Assembly (NCBI RefSeq): GCF_000026945.1 | Contig: NC_012867.1 | Location: 2,058,501-2,122,500, forward strand | DNA: 64,000 nt | From: Candida dubliniensis CD36 | Lineage: Eukaryota; Ascomycota; Pichiomycetes; Serinales; Debaryomycetaceae | Direction: 5' to 3' | Shown: piece after piece, positions 41,738 to 53,230 of the stretch | Layout: each line of letters starts with the position of its first letter | Position numbering within the stretch: position 1 is the stretch's first letter | Notes under the pieces: generated by a model | The model's database searches: none | Seen by the model: the letters and a program-made list of their open reading frames with translations, nothing else | What the model was told of the DNA's origin: nothing | Position numbers and translations under genes: made by a program

Positions 41738-43288
41738 CTAATCCTTAGACTTCTTCTTCTTTTTCTTTGGAGTCTCTTCTCCATCATCTGATTTTCTTTT
41801 CTTATCCTTCTTATCCTTTTTATCTTTCTTTTCCTTCTTTTCTTTTTTATCCTTCTTTTCCTTCTTGTCTTTCTTGTCTTTCTTGTCTTTCTTGTCATTC
41901 TTTTCTTTCTTTTCCTTCTTCACTTCCTCTTCATCACCATCCATGTCAACATCTTCTTGTTCTCCGCCATCAGCAAGATCTTGGCCATTCAAAGCTAAAG
42001 CAGCCTTAATAGCGTCAGAATTCTTCATTGGTGCAGATCCAGTGTCGTAAAACTTCAATCTATCTTCAACTTGTTTCTTTAAAACTTCACCAAAAGCAGT
42101 GGTTGGTTCTTCAGAATAATTATCAATTCTTGAAGCAATAGAACATTTGTTAGCCAAATATCTAGAAATTCTACCCTTGTTCTTGGCACTAGCTTTACCA
42201 ATAAAAGATGAATGATAAATCAAACCATATTTTGGAGTGTTCCCCTTGGTCTTTAAAGCTCTAAACAAAGCCTTTTCAGCACCCAATATTTGAACAGTTG
42301 AAGCAGCTTGTTTGGATAAATTGGTTAAAGAACCAGCATGAGAAATCAATCTAGCACCAACAACTTCACCAATCAAAGTGGACAAGTTAGGAGCAACAGT
42401 GTGCATCTTATCAGTAAGATATTTGTATAATTGTTGTCTGTATTCATAAAGATTTACTACTCTTTGAGCAAAAGTTATAACATTGTCCATATCTTGTTCA
42501 CTAATATCCTGACCCATAGAAATTTTAGCATTATCAATAACTCTTTGAGCCAATCCTGAATCATCATTCAAGATAGCAGCAACATCATGTAATGAATCAT
42601 CAGTTAATGAAGCCTTGTCTTTAATAGATAAGGCTAATTTGGCATAACTATAATTGTCAGGAACAATTTTGGCCAATTCAGGGAAATGCCATCCATACCA
42701 TTCCTTAACTCTCATAGCAAAGGTGTTAATATCTTTATCTAATTGATCCAACAAGGCAATAGCTTGAATGATGTGATTATCGTTCTTTTGTACAGAAAAC
42801 TTAACTTTAGCTCTGGAAAAGGCATGACCTAAACCTAATTGGGCTCTTTCAATATCACCTTCTTGTAAATCTTTAAATAATTTGGCACCATGCACTCTGA
42901 TACCTCTAAGGAAATCTTGAACAATTTCATTAGATAAAACATCTACATTTGGGAATACTTCTTTGATTGAAGGACCCAAATTTTTATCAGAAACACCAAG
43001 AGCAATCCTTTTTTTAGAGGAGGCTTTTGGTAAATTTAATTCTAAAACTGATTGTAAATATGGTGAAACTAACCCTTCTGAAATATCATTGGCGTTTTCT
43101 AAAGCTTGTGCTGCACCTTTAAATGGAGCAAATGATACTAATTCCACCATTTTGGAAAATTTAGATAAATCATTGGCGGCCTCTTGGACTTCTTTCAGTC
43201 TAGATGCAATGTCGTCTTGTTGAATTAATACTTTGAATATACCATATCCAGTGGCTTCTTCAAAAAGAAGGTAGTCTAACCCAGGCAT
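41738..43288 (-). CDS. NOP56: Box C/D snoRNP core protein Nop56 (Sik1)
   Basis: This protein has 516 residues, matching yeast Nop56 (504). With Nop58, Snu13 and the methylase Nop1 it forms box C/D snoRNPs that guide 2'-O-methylation of rRNA in the nucleolus. Domains in order are NOP5NT (residues ~4-70, D-Y-L-L-F-E-E-A-T-G-Y), the NOSIC coiled region (~165-220), and the Nop RNA-binding domain (~250-400), with I-G-E-V-V-G-A-R-L-I-S-H-A-G-S-L near 304 and G-A-E-K-A-L-F-R-A-L-K near 332. The tail (~450-516) consists of Lys-Lys-Asp/Glu repeats typical of Nop56/58. The promoter carries RRPE and PAC boxes. In C. albicans the gene is usually called SIK1. Confidence 0.97.
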   Translation of the reverse strand: MPGLDYLLFEEATGYGIFKVLIQQDDIASRLKEVQEAANDLSKFSKMVELVSFAPFKGAAQALENANDISEGLVSPYLQSVLELNLPKASSKKRIALGVSDKNLGPSIKEVFPNVDVLSNEIVQDFLRGIRVHGAKLFKDLQEGDIERAQLGLGHAFSRAKVKFSVQKNDNHIIQAIALLDQLDKDINTFAMRVKEWYGWHFPELAKIVPDNYSYAKLALSIKDKASLTDDSLHDVAAILNDDSGLAQRVIDNAKISMGQDISEQDMDNVITFAQRVVNLYEYRQQLYKYLTDKMHTVAPNLSTLIGEVVGARLISHAGSLTNLSKQAASTVQILGAEKALFRALKTKGNTPKYGLIYHSSFIGKASAKNKGRISRYLANKCSIASRIDNYSEEPTTAFGEVLKKQVEDRLKFYDTGSAPMKNSDAIKAALALNGQDLADGGEQEDVDMDGDEEEVKKEKKEKNDKKDKKDKKDKKEKKDKKEKKEKKDKKDKKDKKRKSDDGEETPKKKKKKSKD

Positions 43289-43402
43289 ATTTGGAGATGG
43301 AGAATTTGTTTCGAAGGAGGTTGATTGGGTATGAACTAGAAAAGTGAAATTTTATCTTCTCTCTTTTTTTTTTTTTTTTCGACTAGAACCAAATACCAAG
43401 AG

Positions 43403-43424
43403 AAAATTTTTTGATGAGATGAGC
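43403..43424. promoter_or_regulatory. RRPE plus PAC boxes of NOP56
   Basis: AAAATTTT (RRPE core, 43403-43410) is followed two bases later by GATGAGATGAGC (PAC, 43413-43424). The pair lies 115-136 bases upstream of the NOP56 ATG. This combination marks ribosome-biogenesis genes in yeasts and is read by Stb3-type and Dot6/Tod6-type factors. Confidence 0.75.
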
Positions 43425-43481
43425 GAGCGACAAAAGAGAAGTCGAGCAATATACTAAACAAACAAATAAACAGTTACAAAT

Positions 43482-43487
43482 CACGTG
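43482..43487. promoter_or_regulatory. CACGTG E-box upstream of NOP56
   Basis: A CACGTG core inside TCACGTGA lies 194 bases before the NOP56 start and only 63 bases after the 3' end of the zinc-cluster gene. Cbf1 binding is plausible because Cbf1 acts at ribosomal genes in Candida, but this is inferred. Confidence 0.4.
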
Positions 43488-43549
43488 AACAACGTGAGGT
43501 CGTGTAATATGCTCAGCCATATGTATATGTGGATTAAAATCTTTTTATC

Positions 43550-45934
43550 CTATGCAAAATTTATATCCCAACCTAATTCTTTTAATAGATTATGCCAATC
43601 AACCACTTTATTACCATCAGGATTCTCTTTCCATATTTTCTGTAATACAAAACTCACTCTACAAACATTCCAAAGTCCATATAGTTTAATAAACTTATTT
43701 ATTCTGTGTCTCATCAGTTCCTGATCGTGTCTCGAAACACAATGGATACCAGAAATAAATATGGGGAACACCAAAGAAGCTTGCACCGAAGTCCCCACCA
43801 AGATATCTAAACATTTGATTAAATCATTATTCAACACTTGACTTTCCAACATTGAAGGGTTGCATTTCATAATTGATTGTCTCAAAAACAATTTTGCACT
43901 CAACTGAAATGCTTCAAACAAAGTTAATTGTAGTTCTAACTCTTGATCAGTTAAGTCTACCAAGTCTTTTGCTGCTGGTTTGGATTCATCAATTTGCTTT
44001 TCCAAATTCTTGACTTTGGAAATAACTGACAATAATATTTGACTTGCCTTACCATGATCACTTATTTGTGATTCACAATCATCAACATCTTCAAACTCTT
44101 CAGCAACTCTAGGAGGAGTTCCTGTAAATTCTCGACTGTAGAAAATATCCAATTGTTTTTTACTTTCAAATAATAATGTTGATATATCACCAATTATTCG
44201 GTACAAGTTTTTCGAAATTCCCAACAATGGGTTCAAATTGCCTGATGAGAACCCATCATCATCTCTAAAAATGAAATCGTATTCTTCAGATGGGAAATAA
44301 GTACCTCTTTCACTAGATGAACTAGCTAACAAATCATGATAAGCAAAATTGGAAATTAACCAATGTTCCTCCTTCAGTTTATTAAAACTTAGAATCCCAC
44401 CATTACTTGATAACAACTTCCATCCCCAATGTAAATATACTGACCAATTCTTGACGTCACCTTTACAAATTTCTGCAGCACATAAAATCATTAAAGTGGC
44501 TAACATATTCAAGATCATTTGACGGTCATGATGGGGTCTATCAAACATTGATTTGTTCAAATGATCCAAGGCATATTCAAGATATCTGACCCCTTCTTCT
44601 GACCAATGTCCTCCCAAATGGAATCCTGACCACGCCAAAATAGCATACAAGACACCTTTATCCTTATGTGCCAAGGGCAAGAATACCTTTTGATATGAAT
44701 TTGACTCATTCTGTGATATTGGGGCAATTGATATTTTCTTGGACAATACATCGGCATAATAATTATAAAGATATGAACTAGTAGGATCACTCAATTCCGG
44801 AATATATGTCGGTGAAGGAGGTATTGGAGGATGATGTAGAAACAGATTCAAACTTGAAATCAAATCAGTATATGAAATGTTCGAACCATTAATTAATTGA
44901 GAAGAGTTTTCAAATGATTCCAATGCATCATTAAAATCGGGTGATGTTAAAATTTCCCGTAGTTCAGGATTCTCCAAGTCATCTAAAGGTTGAAATTTAT
45001 GTAAATTATCATCTTCATTATCAGTTTCAATCTCATCACTACCTCTTATTTGACTATGACCATTGTGAACATCTATATGACCAACATGATGATGATGAGA
45101 AGTATGACTATGATGGGAATTAAGATCTCGAAGAAAAGTCAAAAATGTTGATGGCGAACTTATTTCCAGACCAGTACTACCTTCTGGGATAATCTCTTCT
45201 ATTACTTCTGTTTCTTTTGTTGCATTTTCTAAATATCGTAGAGGCTTTTGTGGGGGAAACTCTTGTTCTTGCAGCGTACCTGCTGGATGTATTAGGTTCT
45301 GTATTGCTGGTGAATTGGGTGGTATTGAGTGTCCTGGCGAAACTGGATTCACCGTAGGTTGTAGCGTAGACTTGTATGAAAATACTTTGAATGGATCCAG
45401 AGACTCGTCAATTGTTCTATTTGCATCAACGTCAACAGTGTTTAATCTTTTGGGTTTCTTACGAGGCACAGGGGATATTGGGGATATTGAATCAGATGAA
45501 TGGGTATCTGGCGTAGCAAGTGCTGATTTTGCAATGGATTTTTTCGATTTGGGTTTCCGTTTCCTTAATTTCTGGTTTCTTTCTTGTAATTCCACACTCT
45601 TTTTGAGATCTTTAATTTCCTGTTCACTCATGGAATCATTTATGTAAATACAATTTTTACCAAATCTCAGACAGTCATTGCAAACTGGTTTTTCTTCGGA
45701 GCATTTCTTCTTTCGTACTTTACAAGTCAAACATCCATTCCGCGATCTTCCATCTTTGAACTTGTAATAATCTTTAGAGCCATTGATATGTTTCACATTC
45801 TTCGGCCTTTCCTGAAGTTTCTGTTTTACCACTTTGGTAGCAACAGTTGTTGTGGTATTTGAAGTCGCCGTGGTTTCGGAATTGATTTGATTTCCCTCTG
45901 TTTTCTGTGATCTCGAATTAAATGTTACTATCAT
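43550..45934 (-). CDS. Zn2Cys6 transcription factor, Uga3-like
   Basis: This protein has 794 residues from the ATG at 45934; upstream codons begin at TTG. The binuclear zinc cluster lies at residues 68-95 with six cysteines spaced C-x2-C-x6-C-x6-C-x2-C-x6-C, followed by a linker and basic K-R-K-P-K-S-K-K segments. The central region (~375-700) is the fungal-specific transcription-factor middle domain, with L-F-L-H-H-P-P-I-P-P-S-P-T-Y near 375 and I-L-A-W-S-G-F-H-L-G-G near 440. The cluster sequence and middle region resemble Uga3, the activator of GABA catabolism in S. cerevisiae, and by memory a UGA3 gene lies here in C. albicans. The zinc-cluster class is certain; Uga3 orthology and GABA response are inferences. 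Confidence 0.9.
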   Translation of the reverse strand: MIVTFNSRSQKTEGNQINSETTATSNTTTTVATKVVKQKLQERPKNVKHINGSKDYYKFKDGRSRNGCLTCKVRKKKCSEEKPVCNDCLRFGKNCIYINDSMSEQEIKDLKKSVELQERNQKLRKRKPKSKKSIAKSALATPDTHSSDSISPISPVPRKKPKRLNTVDVDANRTIDESLDPFKVFSYKSTLQPTVNPVSPGHSIPPNSPAIQNLIHPAGTLQEQEFPPQKPLRYLENATKETEVIEEIIPEGSTGLEISSPSTFLTFLRDLNSHHSHTSHHHHVGHIDVHNGHSQIRGSDEIETDNEDDNLHKFQPLDDLENPELREILTSPDFNDALESFENSSQLINGSNISYTDLISSLNLFLHHPPIPPSPTYIPELSDPTSSYLYNYYADVLSKKISIAPISQNESNSYQKVFLPLAHKDKGVLYAILAWSGFHLGGHWSEEGVRYLEYALDHLNKSMFDRPHHDRQMILNMLATLMILCAAEICKGDVKNWSVYLHWGWKLLSSNGGILSFNKLKEEHWLISNFAYHDLLASSSSERGTYFPSEEYDFIFRDDDGFSSGNLNPLLGISKNLYRIIGDISTLLFESKKQLDIFYSREFTGTPPRVAEEFEDVDDCESQISDHGKASQILLSVISKVKNLEKQIDESKPAAKDLVDLTDQELELQLTLFEAFQLSAKLFLRQSIMKCNPSMLESQVLNNDLIKCLDILVGTSVQASLVFPIFISGIHCVSRHDQELMRHRINKFIKLYGLWNVCRVSFVLQKIWKENPDGNKVVDWHNLLKELGWDINFA

Positions 45935-47225
45935 GAGCTGATAATAAATGGTAAACAAATACAAGGAACCAACAATTAAGTTATACTGTCAGTTTCGCTT
46001 AAAGGAGATCGTAGAACTTATTTATAAACTTTTGGTTTTGACTTTTTTTTTTTCAACCCCATTAATATATAAAAAACCTAGTTTTATTTTATTTCCTCAA
46101 CCAAGTTTCAATTTGGGTTTCTTTTTTTTCTTGTCTTAGAGTTTAAATTATTGTTATTATTAAATGGTTTTAGTTATAGTTATAGTTGTGGTTATGGTTA
46201 TGGTATTTTATTATATTATATTTAATTTTTTTTTTTTTACTCTCCCGAAAACCATCAGTACACTAAATAGAACAAGAATCTAATATCTTTCCCCCCACAA
46301 AGAAGAAAATAATGAGTCGTTGATTCTGCAAAAAAATATTGACTGTCAGTTTAATTAAAGAAAGAACAAAAAGGATGAAGAGTTTTCAACTGTTAAGGAA
46401 CTACAATGCTCCAAAATAGAAAAAAAAAGTTGATGAGATGTCTTGTTGCTTCAAGTATCAGCGATTTGCACCTTTCTCTAAGAATCTCAATACTTCACAG
46501 CCCACAATGAAAGAACTTCACCAACAAAAAAAGAAATGAAAAAAAAAAAAATAAAATGATTTACTTTTATTAACACTGTAGAACATAGGACCTAATTTTT
46601 CTTTGAATTATTTTATTTCTATTAAGCCGAGCTATAATGCCATTGACTGATGCTTTCATTTGTGCACAACTTGTGTCTTTGCTTTTGGTCTGTTGGTGTT
46701 CTTGTTTATAAAGATATCAATTGTCACCAGGATGCACGACTTACTCAAAAATTATGGTCATTATAGTCGTGTGAAAGTGATAACTGTTTTCTTTTTTTTT
46801 TTTTTTTTTTTTTCTTTTTCTTTTATGTATTGTTTTGTTTTGTTATTTCTTATTATGGTGTTCTATTATTAATAGAAATTAATCAAAGAAATGACCAATT
46901 AATTGTACTGATTAGGTGGAACATATGAGTTAATTTTTTCCAAACAAGAACTTAAGTCACAGTAGTAGTGGAAAATAAGATATATGTATGTCTGATATGG
47001 GTGTGTGTCCTGATTACCAAAGGATGATGTAACAAAATCGTTTCCTCACTCAATCAACAACTAAACAACAAATGAGTTTTTCTTCTTTGAACTTCTAAAA
47101 CTTTTTTTTTCCTTTCTTCCTCTCACTTTTTTTTTTTACTTTCTTTTTTTTTACTTCATTATAAACTTAATCAACCAACTTATATATATATACATATAAA
47201 TCAATATAACTATTGCTTTCAAAAC
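45935..47225. other. Divergent intergenic, zinc-cluster gene and UBC4
   Basis: This is a 1.29 kb A/T-rich region. It contains GTTATAG and GTTATGG repeats near 46171-46205, A-runs near 46537-46552, and a T-run of ~20 near 46793-46813. No gene is recognised. The last 130 bases before UBC4 are pyrimidine-rich and contain TATATATATA near 47180. Confidence 0.5.
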
Positions 47226-48091
<866 letters not shown>

Positions 48092-48833
48092 TTTTAGAGG
48101 AAAGAAAACACCTAATTTCATGTATCATGCCGTAATGCTTTTTTACAATTCCTGGGTTTAGTAATGTCATATATCATCATATTTTTTTTTTTTTTTTGAT
48201 CTTTTTTTTGGTAATTGGATTCTGCTTGATATATTTTATGATTCTCAGTATATAGCTTTATTATATATTTTAAGTGAAAATACCATGAAGCAATAAAGAA
48301 TTGGAATAGATTCCAAAAACAAGAAAACATTGAAACGTAAAGAGTGTTAAAAAACAAAACCTGTAGATGTGACAAGTGGGATCTTTTTCCGATCTCTGAT
48401 TTAAATGAATTAAAAGAAAAGCAACAAAACCCGACTCAATTAAGTTCAGCTTGAGTACAATTTTTGCTGCGATAAAATACTCACAGAAAACAAAAAATCC
48501 CAAAACCAAAACCAAAGATTCGCAAGGAAAAAAAAAAAAACCTACAGTGAGAGAAAAGTTAGTTGAAACTTGAAAGCTGGAGTTATATTGTCATTTTATT
48601 AGAATCAATATATCATCTAATCAATCGTTGCGCCATCAATAGACTCGAGAAACTTTATGGGAACGTTTGAAATATTCATTTGATACATTGAACTTATTGA
48701 TTCACAACCAAATTCACCGATTTATAAAGCAATTTACTTTGTTTATTTTATTATATCTTTTTTTTTTGGCTTTTTTTTTTCAAATACCTATCATATACAC
48801 CAGGAATATTATTTTTTATTATTCAGTTGAAAT
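48092..48833. other. Intergenic between UBC4 and SPT7
   Basis: A 742-base A/T-rich stretch with T-runs at 48181-48198 and 48758-48780 and an A-run at 48527-48540. No gene is seen. The TTTTTTTT block about 60 bases before SPT7 is a likely nucleosome-free promoter element. Confidence 0.5.
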
Positions 48834-51800
48834 ATGGACAAGCTTGAAACTTTCCAACGTAATGATCCTAGAAAGCTATTTGAATTGGCTAAAAAGTTGA
48901 ATGAGCGACTGTTCTTTGAGATCTTCCTTAATGAAACTCAATTCAAAATAATTGATTATATTCTATCATTGAATAATTTCGAGATTTGGACCAATTTTTT
49001 GGAAGGTAATTGTTACATTTCCTATTTGAAACCTGAAGACAAAACTGAAAAAACAGAGACACCAAAAGTGGATGAAATTGAAAAGGAAGACACCGAGAAT
49101 GCTGGGGAGATAATTCCAAACAGCAGTGATAGAGATATCCCAACTTTCAATAACATTATTGAAAAGAATGAAACAAACAAGGAAACCTTGCACTCTGAAT
49201 TAGACACTCCAGAGACTTTGTTTCCTGAAGGGGCAGAAATGAGTAAGAAATTGGCATTACATGTACGATACCTCTTATGGGAAAAAGCCATTGATTTCTA
49301 TTACAGTTCTAAACGATTGGATGAATCAAATAACATATTGGACGAGGTCTCTGATGATTACCAGTTGATTGATTCGTTGGACAACATTCAGGATGAAAAC
49401 CCATCTAATGAATCTGAAACAAAGCAAGTTATCGAGAAACCAAAAGTGAGAGAAGAGGATGATGATTATGACGATGACGATGAAGATGATGAGGAAGAGA
49501 ATGACAAAAAACAGAATGCAACTGATTTATCAAATGACAAATCCAATTTATCAGAGAACATGCTAGTGTATAATTCAAATGAACAACTTGTGCTAGATGT
49601 TCCACTATCCATATTCAAGGCTAAGCAACAAGAAACCAATGGCACTCAAGGGCGAATATCTAATCTGTTACTGGCAGGCGATACATCGACAGCAAACAGT
49701 GCAGGGATGATTAAACCTTTAGAAAGCAGCAATGAAGATCAAGATAAACTTATTCAAGAATTCAACAAAGTGTATCACAATTTTGAATATGACAGAGAGA
49801 CTTTACTAAAGAGGAGGAAATTAGAAAAATCGGATAAACAGTTGGAATCCAAAAAGACAAATAAAGGTGACGATTCGTCCGATCCGAAATCTGCTGCTCA
49901 TATCGATATGAATTTGGGGGCGGCATCTACATCCTTACAGCATTTGCTTTCGACAATTCAACTGAAGCGAGATGAAGTTCCCTTGAATGATCATGAATTA
50001 AGGACATTATTTATGGATATTCGAAAAAACAGAGGTAAATGGGCCAATGATGATAGAGTTGGACAAGAAGAATTATATGAGGCTTGTGAAAAAGTGGTGA
50101 CTGAATTAAGAGGTTATACCGAACATTCTACGTTTTTCTTAAACAAAGTTTCCAAAAGAGAAGCTCCCAATTATGGTTTGATTATCAAGAAACCAATGGA
50201 TTTGAATACAGTTTTGAAGAAGTTGAAAAATTTAGCGTACAATTCAAAACAGGAATTTGTCGATGACTTGATGTTGATTTGGAGTAATTGTCTTACATAT
50301 AATGCTGATCCTTCACATTTTATCCGAGCACATGCTGTAGCTATGCAAAAGAAAACTATCAAATTGATCCCAACCATTCCCGATATCAAAATAAGGAGTA
50401 GAGCTGAAGTTGAGAAAGAAGAAGAGGTAGAGAATGGGAAAAGAGATGATGAAGAGGATACGTTAGGTGGCAAATCAATGAAAAAGGGAAGGAAAAGATC
50501 GAGACAAGATGAAATTAAGGCAGAGGCAGAAATACCACATTCACCATCACCTGCAGGAACCCCATTGCCCAGCGATACGAATTCAGTGCATGAGAGCACA
50601 CCAGCGCCTACAGACAATGGGAATTTGTCAAATGACGAAGAAGAAGAAGAGGAGGAAGATGCAGACAATATTAATGGGACTGGTGCCGCTCTCAATGGTA
50701 TAGTAGAAGCAGATGAGGAAGAATTTGACCCTGAATTGCAGGCATGGAGGACATTAACAGCAAAGTCAAGAGCTAATTATTGTGAGCAAAGAGCTGACTT
50801 GTTTGATGAAAATGGGCATCTCAAAAGCGACGCCCCCGCTATTTGCCGGAAATCCAATGAAATGTCAAACTTCAACGAGTATTTAAACAACAAAGAAGTT
50901 ATATCGAAATCAAAGAGTCTACTAGAAAATGATGAACCCTATTTACTTGAATATGATGTGGCTGGTGGTATTCCCGGTATTGCATACCAAGGGGTTGACA
51001 AAGAAAGTGAAGAAAGCTATGAGAACAAGCTAGTTGATATATATTTACAACAAGCTAGTGGGGATGCATCTAAACTTAAATCTGATTTTGTCCTATCAAC
51101 AAACTCAGGGTTGAATAAAGTATATTTTGAGAATATTTGTGAGATACAAGAAATTAGAAAAATCTGTTTCAAAATTTCACTTATTCGTCAAATGCAAACA
51201 CAACAATTTGTACATCATACGCAGATGAAACAACCAGAGATTCAAACATTAAAAGAGGTGGATGTTGATGCCGCTTCAAAGTTGCCTAACCATGACATTA
51301 GTACAGGTGATGTTCAGTTTTCGGTGTTTCGAAGAAATATTGCGAAAATTGCGATGCAAACTGGGTTTGAAACAACGCAACCGGCAGCCATTAATACTTT
51401 GACTCAAGTGGCAGAAAGATATCTTGGGAATTTAATTAAATCGTTAAAGTTGCACAGTGAAACGACATCGTATAATCGATTATCTCCACGTGAACTTTTG
51501 TTGTTATCATTACTAGAAAATGGTGTCGACAGACCTGATGATTTGTATACGTTTGTTCAAGAAAGAGTGGTGAAACAGCAGGCTAAGCTCAAAGATTTAC
51601 GGCTCAAGTTGTCTAATTTCTTGAAAGATTTACTTAGACCAGGATTAGAGAATTTCAGTGAAAAAAGTTTTGAGGATAATAGTGAACAATTTATGACCGG
51701 TGACTTTTCCAATGGATTAGGGGACGATTTCTTTGGGTTTAAAGAATTGGGATTAGATAAAGAATTCAAGATGTTAACATCGTCGATCCCAGTTTATTTG

Positions 51801-52682
51801 TTGCATTCACGTTTACACAATCAATTTACTTCCAGTGGTAGCTCCGCCCAAAGAAACAAGTATGAAGATTTACAAGAATATGAACCAGAGAAGATCCATG
51901 GTAATGAAATTGAAAAACAAATTGGTATATTGATACCGTTTTACAAGAAGTTGTATGAAAAATCTCAAACATTTTATGTCAAAGCCCAGAAAAAGAAGGG
52001 TGAATCATTGGAAATTCCGCCTGATGATATTTTTGTTTTGACAGAAGATGAAGATTTGCCACAAAAACAAAGAAACGTCAGACCAAAATTACCACCAACC
52101 GGTAGAATTTCTTCTATTAAAAAGAAAATCATTGCTAATTCATTTTTCTTACCCGAGGAAGAAGAGTTACAGAAACAGGAGATGGAATTGAAGGCAAAAG
52201 AGGAAAGAGATGCTGCACAAGCAGCTCAAGCAATGGAAACAGCGCAGTCAATGGAAACAACAGATACATTGGAAACTGTAGATACACCAGATACATCGGA
52301 TATAGCAGAGATGCTACGGGAATTGGAGTCTGCAAGTGCACTAGAGCCAACGGAGGGAAAATTAGCAGAAGAACAATTCAATACCGAAGAGAAGAAAGTA
52401 GATTTACCAAAGGAAAATAGAAATGAACATGAACTTAAAGTTGAACCCGAGCCTGAGCAAGTTAAAATGATTGGAACTAAACCTGAAGATGGAGTTGACA
52501 AAGGAATTGAAAATAAACAAGAGACTGAAAACTATAAGGCGCCTGAACATAAAGATGATAACCAAATTGGAAATATTGAATCGGTTTTGCCAGATAAAAA
52601 GGAGATCGAAAATCTCACTAAACAATCAGAAGTTGATTATGATGAAACCTCCATTGAATCTTTGTTTGGAGAGAAAGAATAA
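48834..52682 (+). CDS. SPT7: SAGA complex subunit Spt7
   Basis: This protein has 1282 residues, similar to S. cerevisiae Spt7 (1332). Spt7 scaffolds the SAGA coactivator, pairs with Ada1/Taf10 through a histone fold, and reads acetyl-lysine. The N-terminal half is acidic, with D/E runs near residues 205-225. The bromodomain spans ~395-505, with Y-G-L-I-I-K-K-P-M-D-L near 445 and the acetyl-lysine-binding N in L-T-Y-N-A-D-P near 487. A histone-fold region lies at ~815-910 (F-R-R-N-I-A-K-I-A-M near 832). The C-terminal part carries the Spt7-specific block around D-D-F-F-G-F-K-E-L-G-L near 965, followed by an acidic Glu/Thr-rich tail. The ATG at 48834 follows a good promoter T-tract. Confidence 0.95.
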   Translation: MDKLETFQRNDPRKLFELAKKLNERLFFEIFLNETQFKIIDYILSLNNFEIWTNFLEGNCYISYLKPEDKTEKTETPKVDEIEKEDTENAGEIIPNSSDRDIPTFNNIIEKNETNKETLHSELDTPETLFPEGAEMSKKLALHVRYLLWEKAIDFYYSSKRLDESNNILDEVSDDYQLIDSLDNIQDENPSNESETKQVIEKPKVREEDDDYDDDDEDDEEENDKKQNATDLSNDKSNLSENMLVYNSNEQLVLDVPLSIFKAKQQETNGTQGRISNLLLAGDTSTANSAGMIKPLESSNEDQDKLIQEFNKVYHNFEYDRETLLKRRKLEKSDKQLESKKTNKGDDSSDPKSAAHIDMNLGAASTSLQHLLSTIQLKRDEVPLNDHELRTLFMDIRKNRGKWANDDRVGQEELYEACEKVVTELRGYTEHSTFFLNKVSKREAPNYGLIIKKPMDLNTVLKKLKNLAYNSKQEFVDDLMLIWSNCLTYNADPSHFIRAHAVAMQKKTIKLIPTIPDIKIRSRAEVEKEEEVENGKRDDEEDTLGGKSMKKGRKRSRQDEIKAEAEIPHSPSPAGTPLPSDTNSVHESTPAPTDNGNLSNDEEEEEEEDADNINGTGAALNGIVEADEEEFDPELQAWRTLTAKSRANYCEQRADLFDENGHLKSDAPAICRKSNEMSNFNEYLNNKEVISKSKSLLENDEPYLLEYDVAGGIPGIAYQGVDKESEESYENKLVDIYLQQASGDASKLKSDFVLSTNSGLNKVYFENICEIQEIRKICFKISLIRQMQTQQFVHHTQMKQPEIQTLKEVDVDAASKLPNHDISTGDVQFSVFRRNIAKIAMQTGFETTQPAAINTLTQVAERYLGNLIKSLKLHSETTSYNRLSPRELLLLSLLENGVDRPDDLYTFVQERVVKQQAKLKDLRLKLSNFLKDLLRPGLENFSEKSFEDNSEQFMTGDFSNGLGDDFFGFKELGLDKEFKMLTSSIPVYLLHSRLHNQFTSSGSSAQRNKYEDLQEYEPEKIHGNEIEKQIGILIPFYKKLYEKSQTFYVKAQKKKGESLEIPPDDIFVLTEDEDLPQKQRNVRPKLPPTGRISSIKKKIIANSFFLPEEEELQKQEMELKAKEERDAAQAAQAMETAQSMETTDTLETVDTPDTSDIAEMLRELESASALEPTEGKLAEEQFNTEEKKVDLPKENRNEHELKVEPEPEQVKMIGTKPEDGVDKGIENKQETENYKAPEHKDDNQIGNIESVLPDKKEIENLTKQSEVDYDETSIESLFGEKE

Positions 52683-53226
52683 AATAGCACTCCACCTGAT
52701 ATTGGTACCACAAACCCACTACATCCAAGTTTATAAAACCAGATGAAATTATATATGTATAGAAACTAGTTGTAATATTATTGTACATTTTTGCATAAGT
52801 TATTGATTTTCTTTTTGGTTCGACAGTAATATACTTCTAAACCATGATATGGCAATTACAATCTGCAGATTACTTTTATGACAGCGTTTCATTTAACTGT
52901 CTTTGTTTCCGGGGTTTAACTGCAAAATGTGTGTTGCCCCCACGTTGTTGTTAAGGTTGGCAAATAGTAGCAACTTAGCACGATAGAAAGTGAGAAAATT
53001 CCGTAACGTATAAGTCGCGTTGTTGTTAAAGTTTAACGTTATTTAACGTGGGCAAAGAAGTTCTTTCTTTTTTCTTTTGGACCTTTCAAACTAAATCGCA
53101 AGAATACAAACTTTTAAGACTCATAATCATCATCTTTCATCCAATAACACAACAAACCCCTTCCTTTTCAATTGTCATACCCCAAAAATATTGATATATT
53201 ACATAAGAGCAAATGGATTCCCAACT
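52683..53226. other. Intergenic and 5' leader of the IBTK-like gene
   Basis: The motif CGTTGTTGTTAA occurs twice (about 52943 and 53019), and TTAACGTTATTTAACG is near-palindromic at 53031-53047. The 3' end holds a short upstream ORF that overlaps the next gene's start (53213-53230). No other gene is seen. Confidence 0.5.
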
Positions 53227-53230
53227 ATGA
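53213..53230 (+). promoter_or_regulatory. Upstream ORF overlapping the main start codon
   Basis: ATG-GAT-TCC-CAA-CTA-TGA encodes M-D-S-Q-L, and its stop TGA (53228-53230) overlaps the ATG at 53227-53229 of the large gene. If the leader includes 53213, ribosomes would have to terminate and reinitiate, or leak past the first ATG, to make the large protein. Confidence 0.5.

Noticed and set aside
49438..49520. Acidic run in Spt7 as a frameshift or repeat insertion
   Set aside because: GAT/GAG-rich acidic stretches are normal for Spt7; the frame is open throughout.
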